Notes under the pieces: model-generated
The model's database searches: none
What the model saw: only the letters and a program-made list of their open reading frames with translations
Told to the model about the DNA's origin: nothing
Assembly (NCBI GenBank): GCA_964455095.1
Contig: CAYVUV010000291.1
Span: forward strand, 1 to 64,000
DNA length: 64,000 nucleotides
Source of the DNA: CAYVUV01 sp964455095
Lineage (GTDB): Bacteria > Desulfobacterota > Binatia > HRBIN30 > CADEER01
Reading direction: 5' to 3'
Shown here: positions 58,634 to 64,000 of the stretch, one piece after another
Layout of the letters: each line of letters opens with the position of its first letter
Position numbering within the stretch: the stretch's first letter is position 1
Made by a program: the position numbers and the translations under genes

Positions 58634-60073
58634 TCAGCAACCGTTCAGGGTGGCCGCAACCGCGGCGACCAGCTCGTTGATGGTCACCACACCGTCGCCG
58701 TTGACGTCGAACGACAGCCCATCGAGCTCGCCGCCGGTGCCGAGCGCGCTGTTGACGCCGATGATCAGCTCGTCGATGCCGACCACATTGTCGTGGTTGA
58801 CGTCGCCGATGCACAGCTCGAAGCGCTGGCCGAAGACGCCGAAGCCGTCGCCGTCCTGCGAAGTGCCGAAGATGTCGCTGCTCTGCCAGGTGACGACGAA
58901 GTCGCCGCGCTGGTCGCTGGCGACGCCGGTGACATGTCCCAGGGAAGCCAGCGACCCCTGGTAGCCGACCGTGTACGTGTTGACCTGGAACTCCGTTCCG
59001 AGCTGCGCGCCGCCGCTGGCAAAGCGCTGGCCGAAGACGCCGTAGCCGTCGCCGTCGTGGCTGCTCGACCAGACGACGAGGAAGTTGCCGGCGGCGTCGG
59101 AGGCGACCGACGGGGCTTCCTGACTGAACGGGGTGTAGGTGTTGATCTGGAACTCGGTCCCCTGCGCCGCACCGCCGCTGGCGAAGCGCTGGCCGAAGAT
59201 GCCGTAGCTGTCGCCGTCCTGGTAATCGTAGCTCTCCCAGACGACGACGAAGTTGCCGGCCTGATCGGCGGCGATGGCGGGAACCTGCTGGCTGTACTCG
59301 GTGTAGCTGTTGAGCTGGAACTCGGTGCCGGCCGGCGCGCCGGCGCTGTCGAAGCGCTGGCCGAACACCCCGTAGCTATCACCGTCCTGCGTATCGCTGT
59401 GCCACACGACGACGAAGGCGCCGCCGGGGCCGCAGGCCACGGCGGGGAAGGCCTGCGTGCTGCTGGTGTAGGTGTTGACCTGCACCTCGCCGCCCTGGGC
59501 CGCGCCGGTGCTGTCGAAGCGCTGGCTGACGATGGCAAAGCTGTCGCCGTCCTGCATGTAGCTCTGCCAGGCCACAACGAACCCGCCGCTCGCCGCGGCA
59601 CATACGGTGGGGGTCAGCTGGTCGTCTGCGGTGATCGTGTTGATCTGGAATTCCGTCCCCTGCGCCGCGCCGGCGCTGTCGAAGCGCTGGCCGAAGACCC
59701 CGTAGGCACCGCCGTCCTGCAGGTTGCTCTCCCATACGACGACGAAGTTGCCCGCCGTGTCGCAGGCGATGGTCGGGAATTGCTGGTTGTCCAGTGTGAA
59801 GGTGTTGATCTGAAACTCGCTGCCGAGTGCCGCGCCGGCGCTGTCGAAGCGCTGGCCGAACAGACCGCGGTCGCTGCCGTCCTGCCCGCGCGCCGATTCC
59901 CAGACCACGGTGAAGTTGCCGTGCGCGTCGCTGCACAGCGTCGGGTAGCCCTGGTCGTCCGGGGTGTAGTCGTTGATCTGGAACTCGCCCCCGGCCGGCA
60001 ACTGTGCCCACCCCGTCGCCGCCAAAGCCGTCACCAGCACTATCACCGCCACCGCGCTGCGCACATGCACCAT
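58634..60073 (-). CDS. Secreted repeat protein with C-terminal dockerin-like module
   Basis: 479 residues. Signal peptide (AVAVIVLVTALAATGWA), then seven repeats of about 55 residues with EFQINTYT, GNFVVVWES and DGDSYGVFGQRFDSAGA, an extracellular beta pattern. The C-terminal about 59 residues (58637-58813) are dockerin-like: GDVNHDNVVGIDELIIG and DVNGDGVVTINELVAA. It may dock to the cohesin-like proteins at 15033-18818. The repeat is found in cell-surface proteins of unknown function. Confidence 0.8.
   Translation of the reverse strand: MVHVRSAVAVIVLVTALAATGWAQLPAGGEFQINDYTPDDQGYPTLCSDAHGNFTVVWESARGQDGSDRGLFGQRFDSAGAALGSEFQINTFTLDNQQFPTIACDTAGNFVVVWESNLQDGGAYGVFGQRFDSAGAAQGTEFQINTITADDQLTPTVCAAASGGFVVAWQSYMQDGDSFAIVSQRFDSTGAAQGGEVQVNTYTSSTQAFPAVACGPGGAFVVVWHSDTQDGDSYGVFGQRFDSAGAPAGTEFQLNSYTEYSQQVPAIAADQAGNFVVVWESYDYQDGDSYGIFGQRFASGGAAQGTEFQINTYTPFSQEAPSVASDAAGNFLVVWSSSHDGDGYGVFGQRFASGGAQLGTEFQVNTYTVGYQGSLASLGHVTGVASDQRGDFVVTWQSSDIFGTSQDGDGFGVFGQRFELCIGDVNHDNVVGIDELIIGVNSALGTGGELDGLSFDVNGDGVVTINELVAAVAATLNGC
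58814..59983 (-). repeat. Seven tandem repeats of about 165 bp coding for about 55 residues
   Basis: Each unit starts near EFQIN and ends near GQRFDSAGA; unit 3 deviates (FAIVSQRF) and unit 7 is longer. The DNA similarity across units suggests recent expansion. Confidence 0.8.
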
Positions 60074-60283
60074 GACTTCCCCCTCCGCTGGGCGTTTTCC
60101 CAGAGCCTCCCCTTATTGCCGCCTGTCCGCAGCTGTCAAGACGCGCGCCGGCAAAATCGGTTCGACGCGCCCGCCAGACGCTCCAACGGTCGCCCGCCGT
60201 GGCGGTCCCGTTGCGAATTGACTCGCGTTTCGGACCCCCTGGCGTCCGCTCAGGGCTGCATATGGCACTTGGGGCGCTTCCGA

Positions 60284-60312
60284 TTGACCGGACTGGCCGG
60301 GCTGGTTATCGT
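60284..60312 (+). promoter_or_regulatory. Sigma-70-like promoter in the 310-bp gap 60074-60383
   Basis: TTGACC (60284-60289), 17 bp, TATCGT (60307-60312), 71 bp before the copper-protein start. The rest of the gap showed no other feature. Confidence 0.4.
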
Positions 60313-60383
60313 CGACGCAAGGGGTGGAAGGCTGGGCCGGCAGGCCGGTCCTGGCTTGGCGCGACACGAGAAGGGGGAAGCGC

Positions 60384-62150
60384 ATGTCGTCAGTACTGCG
60401 ACGAACGTTCTGGAGCCTCGGCGCCGGGGCATTGCTGGTGATCGCCGCGCCGGGATCGAGCTGGGCCTCATGCGCCTCGGACTGCGACGGCAGCGGCCGC
60501 GTCTCGATCGACGAGCTGGTGATGAGCGTCAGCGTCGCGTTGGAGCAGATGCCGAGCGCAACCTGTGCCAACGCCGACCTGAACACCGACGGCAAGGTGA
60601 GCATCGACGAGCTCCTGACCGGGGTCGGGGCAGCGCTCAAGGGGTGCCAGATCGTCCAACCCTTCGCCAACATTCAGCAGGTGTTCAGCCAGAGCTGCGG
60701 ATTCACCTCTTGCCACTCGCCCCTGGCGCGCCGCGGCGGCCTGGTCCTCAGCGACGAAGAGCTGTCGTGGGGCAACCTCGTGTACAAGGCGCCCGAGAAC
60801 GCCGAGGCCAACGAGATGGGCCTGTGGCGCGTGTTGCCGGGCGATCCGGAGCGCAGTTACCTGATTCGCAAGCTGCGCGGCATGGGCCCGGGCGACCAGA
60901 TGCCGCAGGGCACCGGACAGCTTCCCGAGGAAACCATCCACATGATCGAGGATTGGATCCTGCGCGGCGCGCCGACGACGGCCGAAGAGTGCTCGCCGCA
61001 GGCCGGCACCGGCACGGGCAGTCACCGCGGCGGAATCGGTAGCGACGCAGCCAATTGCGACGGGCATACGCCGCCGCCGACCGGCAACTTCCAGTGGCAG
61101 CCGGAACCGCCGCTGCCGCCGCCCGAGGCCGGCAAGGGCATCCAGCTCTACGTGCCGCCGCGCGACGTCGCCGCCGGCAAGGAATGGGAGACCTGCTACG
61201 CCTTCAAGCTCGATCCCGCCACGCTGGGGTCGCGCTTCGTCGAGCGCCAGGAATACCGCATGCACAACGGCAGTCACCATCTGCTGCTCTATTACTATTT
61301 TGGCGATCATCCGGACGATTTCGCCGAAGGCTTCTTCCCTTGCATTGCCGGCAACTGCATCAACCCCGGCGATTGCCCGGCCGATAGCGGTGGAAAGCAG
61401 ATTCCGATGGGCGGCACCCAGGTGGCGGGTACCCGCTACACGGTGGAATATCCTCCGCACGTCGCCCTCCCGCTGCTCGTAAACTTTACCAATCCCGATG
61501 TCGCGCCGGTCATCATCGCCAACCTGCACTACACCAACCCGTTCATCCCGGCGCAGGACATCTACGGCGAAGCGTGGATCAACCTGTACTTCCAGGAGCT
61601 GAACGAGTTCAAAGTCATCCTCGACGGCATCTTCGCCATCAACGCCGGCTTCGCGGTCGAGCCGTACCAGACGCAGACGGTGACGCGGGACTGGCGCCCG
61701 CGCGGTATCCTGTCGCCCGACTTCATCGACGCGGCGGTGTTCCAGCTTTTTGGCCACATGCACAAGCGCGCCACCGAGTTCACCATCGACTTCGTCGACG
61801 AAGCGGGCAAAGAGACGCAGATCTACCGCACGACGGAGTGGGACAACGCCCCGGTGACCCAGTACCCGGCGCCGTACCTCTCGGTCGGCAAGAACGAGCG
61901 GTTGCGCTGGACGTGTACCTTCGAAAACGGCCGGCTCGGCGATCCGAACTATCCGCCCAAGAAGTGCCACGAGGGATGCAACGCCTGCGGCTGGCGCGAC
62001 GCCGATCGCCAATGCCACTTCCGCGATGGGCGCGTGTTCGCCGAGGGCGAGCCGATGCCGTTGGTCTTCGGCGTGCTGGCCGACGACGACATGTGCAACA
62101 TGTTCGGCTACTTCATTCCGCAGGCATCCGTCCCACTGACCCAGCAGTGA
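60384..62150 (+). CDS. Dockerin-like/haem/copper monooxygenase (PHM-like) fusion protein
   Basis: 588 residues. Signal peptide (SLGAGALLVIAAPGSSWA), N-terminal dockerin-like module (DCDGSGRVSIDELV, LNTDGKVSIDELL), then a cytochrome-like region with CGFTSCH (Cys105-x4-Cys110-His111) and DQMPQGTGQL. The C-terminal half resembles type II copper ascorbate-dependent monooxygenases: candidate CuH ligands His298-His299 (SHH) and His382 (LHYTN), CuM ligands His458-His460 (GHMH) and Met570/Met573. PHM uses this set to hydroxylate C-H bonds. GGGGGA precedes ATG 60384. Substrate unknown. Confidence 0.82.
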   Translation: MSSVLRRTFWSLGAGALLVIAAPGSSWASCASDCDGSGRVSIDELVMSVSVALEQMPSATCANADLNTDGKVSIDELLTGVGAALKGCQIVQPFANIQQVFSQSCGFTSCHSPLARRGGLVLSDEELSWGNLVYKAPENAEANEMGLWRVLPGDPERSYLIRKLRGMGPGDQMPQGTGQLPEETIHMIEDWILRGAPTTAEECSPQAGTGTGSHRGGIGSDAANCDGHTPPPTGNFQWQPEPPLPPPEAGKGIQLYVPPRDVAAGKEWETCYAFKLDPATLGSRFVERQEYRMHNGSHHLLLYYYFGDHPDDFAEGFFPCIAGNCINPGDCPADSGGKQIPMGGTQVAGTRYTVEYPPHVALPLLVNFTNPDVAPVIIANLHYTNPFIPAQDIYGEAWINLYFQELNEFKVILDGIFAINAGFAVEPYQTQTVTRDWRPRGILSPDFIDAAVFQLFGHMHKRATEFTIDFVDEAGKETQIYRTTEWDNAPVTQYPAPYLSVGKNERLRWTCTFENGRLGDPNYPPKKCHEGCNACGWRDADRQCHFRDGRVFAEGEPMPLVFGVLADDDMCNMFGYFIPQASVPLTQQ

Positions 62151-62158
62151 TCGGCGGC

Positions 62159-62185
62159 GAGGGGCGCCCACCCGTGGCGCCCCTC
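62159..62185 (+). terminator. Terminator-like hairpin after the copper protein
   Basis: Perfect 10-bp stem GAGGGGCGCC/GGCGCCCCTC with a 7-nt loop, 9 bp after the stop. The following bases are GTTCCCCC, so there is no T tract and termination strength is uncertain. Confidence 0.55.
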
Positions 62186-62259
62186 GTTCCCCCGAACCGA
62201 CTCGCGCAAGATGTTGCGTCCGGCTTGCGCGCCGTCGCGGCAGCTCCGACAATGGTGCC

Positions 62260-64000
62260 ATGAAGTGCTTTCTGGTCTCCCATACGCACTGGGACCGGGA
62301 GTGGTACCGCACCTTTCAATCCTTCCGCGCTCGTCTGGTCGATACGGTCGACCGCGTGCTCGATCTTTGCGCTGCGGATGCCGGCTTCCACTTTCTCCTC
62401 GACGGGCAGACGATCGCGCTGGAGGATTACCTCGAGGTGCGGCCGGAGCGCCGCGCTGAGCTCGAGGAAGTGTGCCGCTCGGGCCGCGTGGCGATCGGGC
62501 CGTGGTACGTGCAGCCCGACTCGCTGCTGCCGTCGGGCGAAGCGCACGTGCGCAACTTGATCGAGGGTCGGCGTGCGGGCGGCGCCATCGGCCCGGTCTC
62601 TACCGTGGCGTATACGCCGGACTCCTTCGGGCATCCCGCCCAGTTCCCGCAGCTCTTCGCCGGCTTCGAGCTGCAGCCGTTTGTCTACTGGCGCGGCAAC
62701 GGCGCCGAGATCGACAGCCTGCCGGCGGAGTATCTCTGGGAGGCGCCCGACGGCAGCGCCGTGCTGGTGCACCACTTGACGGAAGGTTACTTCAACGCCG
62801 CCGGCTTGCCGCCCGACCCGGTCGTCGCCGCGCGTGGATTGGAGCAGATGGCGCGGCGGCTGGCGGCGCGGACGCGCAACGGCTGCGTGCTGCTGATGAA
62901 CGGCATCGACCACGCCATGCCCGATGCGCACACGGCCGCGGTGGTGGCGGTGCTGGAGGAGCAGACCGGTTGGACGGTGAAGCGGGCACTGCTCGAGGAC
63001 TTTGCCGAGGAGCTATCGACCGAGGCGCCGCGCTACCGCGGTGAGCTGCTCGGCGGGCGGACGGCGAACCTGCTGCCCGGCGTGTGGTCGGCGCGCCTGC
63101 CGCTCAAGCTGCGCAACCGCTGCGCCGAGACCGCGCTCGAAGGCTGGGCGGAGCCGTGGAGCGCCCTGGGCCGGGTCTTCGGTCTGGCCGACGAACGCCC
63201 GGCGCTGCAGGCCGCCTGGCGCGCGCTGCTGCCGAATCAGGCGCACGATTCGATCTGCGGCTGCTCGCAAGACCGCGTCCACGAGCAGATGATGCCGCGC
63301 TACGACACCGCCGAGGAGCTGGCGCGCGAGACGACCGCGCGCGTGCTCGAGCGCCTGGCCGGGCTCGGGCCCGAGCGGCGCACGCCGCGCGACGAGGTGC
63401 TCGAGGTGGCGGTGTTCAATCCGTCGCCGCACGCGCGCACCGACCTCGTGCGCCTGGCGCTCGATCCGAGCAGCTGGATCGAAATGCGCGGCGGCGAGAT
63501 GAGTATCCACCCGCTGCTGCGCGCCAGCTTGAGCGCGCAGGGCTACACGGTTGACGGCAAACCGGCGCGGCTGCTCGCCGACCCGAGCACCCGGCGCGTG
63601 CGGCTGCTGCCCGAGTTTCCGCCGCACAGCGTCGAGTTCATCGCCGCAGACGTTCCGGCCTTCGGCTGGCGCCGCGTGCGCTTGCAGCCGTCCGAAGCCC
63701 ACCCCGATCAGGAGGACGACGGGCGCGAGATCGCCGCCGGCGACTGGACCGTGCGCGCGGCGGCGGACGGCACGCTCGAGCTGCGCGTTGGCGAGCAGAC
63801 GTTCGCCGGCCTCTGCGCGGTGGAGGACATCGGCGACCGCGGCGACACGTACGACTTCGATCCGGTGGTCGGTGCCGCACCGGCTCTGGTCGAGTTGCGC
63901 GTGCGCCGCCGTGTGCACGCCAGCGGCATCCAGGAGTTGGAGATCGCGCGCACCTTTGCGGTGGCGGCCGAGCTGGCGCCGGACCGCCAGCGACGAAGCG
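62260..64000 (+). CDS. Glycoside hydrolase family 38 alpha-mannosidase, 3' end cut by the window
   Basis: 580 visible codons without a stop. KCFLVSHTHWDREWYRTFQ is the GH38 N-terminus with zinc ligands in HTHWD; AYTPDSFGHPAQFPQ carries the nucleophile Asp and a zinc His; NQAHDSICGCSQDRVHEQM is the C-terminal active-site block. It resembles E. coli MngB, which cleaves 2-O-alpha-mannosylglycerate derivatives, but the substrate here is unknown. No signal peptide, so cytoplasmic. ATG 62260 is chosen for the homology start. Confidence 0.9.
   Translation, partial: MKCFLVSHTHWDREWYRTFQSFRARLVDTVDRVLDLCAADAGFHFLLDGQTIALEDYLEVRPERRAELEEVCRSGRVAIGPWYVQPDSLLPSGEAHVRNLIEGRRAGGAIGPVSTVAYTPDSFGHPAQFPQLFAGFELQPFVYWRGNGAEIDSLPAEYLWEAPDGSAVLVHHLTEGYFNAAGLPPDPVVAARGLEQMARRLAARTRNGCVLLMNGIDHAMPDAHTAAVVAVLEEQTGWTVKRALLEDFAEELSTEAPRYRGELLGGRTANLLPGVWSARLPLKLRNRCAETALEGWAEPWSALGRVFGLADERPALQAAWRALLPNQAHDSICGCSQDRVHEQMMPRYDTAEELARETTARVLERLAGLGPERRTPRDEVLEVAVFNPSPHARTDLVRLALDPSSWIEMRGGEMSIHPLLRASLSAQGYTVDGKPARLLADPSTRRVRLLPEFPPHSVEFIAADVPAFGWRRVRLQPSEAHPDQEDDGREIAAGDWTVRAAADGTLELRVGEQTFAGLCAVEDIGDRGDTYDFDPVVGAAPALVELRVRRRVHASGIQELEIARTFAVAAELAPDRQRRS

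Noticed and set aside
56792..61042. 1416-codon open frame on the plus strand
   Set aside because: It is antisense to four well-supported genes and results from the high-GC codon bias; composition is Arg/Ala/His-rich without any domain.

Overview
The window is a high-GC chromosomal segment from a Gram-negative bacterium. Diderm markers are BamD, Tat, Lgt-type enzymes, PBP1A and several lipoproteins. DUF4215 cysteine repeats, FG-GAP and dockerin-like secreted proteins, family III CoA-transferases, luciferase-like oxidoreductases and a wax-ester synthase together suggest a former-Deltaproteobacteria relative, plausibly Candidatus Binatota/Desulfobacterota; that placement is inference. No rRNA, tRNA, CRISPR array, phage or insertion sequence was found.

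Layout. 1-5843: two tandem, paralogous FG-GAP surface proteins with Thr/Pro stalks. 5913-8490: HMG-CoA-synthase-like/OB-fold protein and thiolase. 8658-13277: sensor kinase, small membrane protein, paired CoA-transferases. 13597-18818: a run of five secreted proteins combining FG-GAP, cohesin-like and dockerin-like modules, two of them ending in a Cys/transmembrane/Arg sorting tail. 18896-24900: FabI, two tandem Lgt paralogues, wax-ester synthase, YhbY, an oxidoreductase and a VapBC pair. 24906-28388: threonine deaminase, a Gfo/Idh oxidoreductase, HisC. 28395-32888: a Gld-type ABC exporter operon. 33051-37679: DNA polymerase I and an ECF sigma/anti-sigma operon. 37697-40445: an operon for cysteine synthesis on a sulfur-carrier protein with two E1-like proteins. 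40529-44765: BamD and a divergent oxidoreductase/four-gene operon. 44855-48016: small membrane protein, adenylate cyclase, TatC, TatB. 48131-57016: histone-deacetylase-like enzyme, PBP1A, a very large haem/propeller lipoprotein, phosphatase and hydrolases. 57086-64000: amidohydrolase, two dockerin-bearing secreted proteins (one with a PHM-like copper monooxygenase domain) and a truncated alpha-mannosidase.

The most unusual material is extracellular. Five dockerin-like modules, four cohesin-like modules and five copies of a Cys-x-Val/transmembrane/poly-Arg tail lie in one 64-kb window, which suggests a cell-surface assembly that recruits dockerin-tagged proteins to tail-anchored cohesin proteins. 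The second notable system is the CysO/CysM-type operon, in which one E1 keeps the ATP site but lacks the N-terminal Arg arm, while the other keeps the arm but has a decayed nucleotide site. All functional statements rest on motif reading without database searches.
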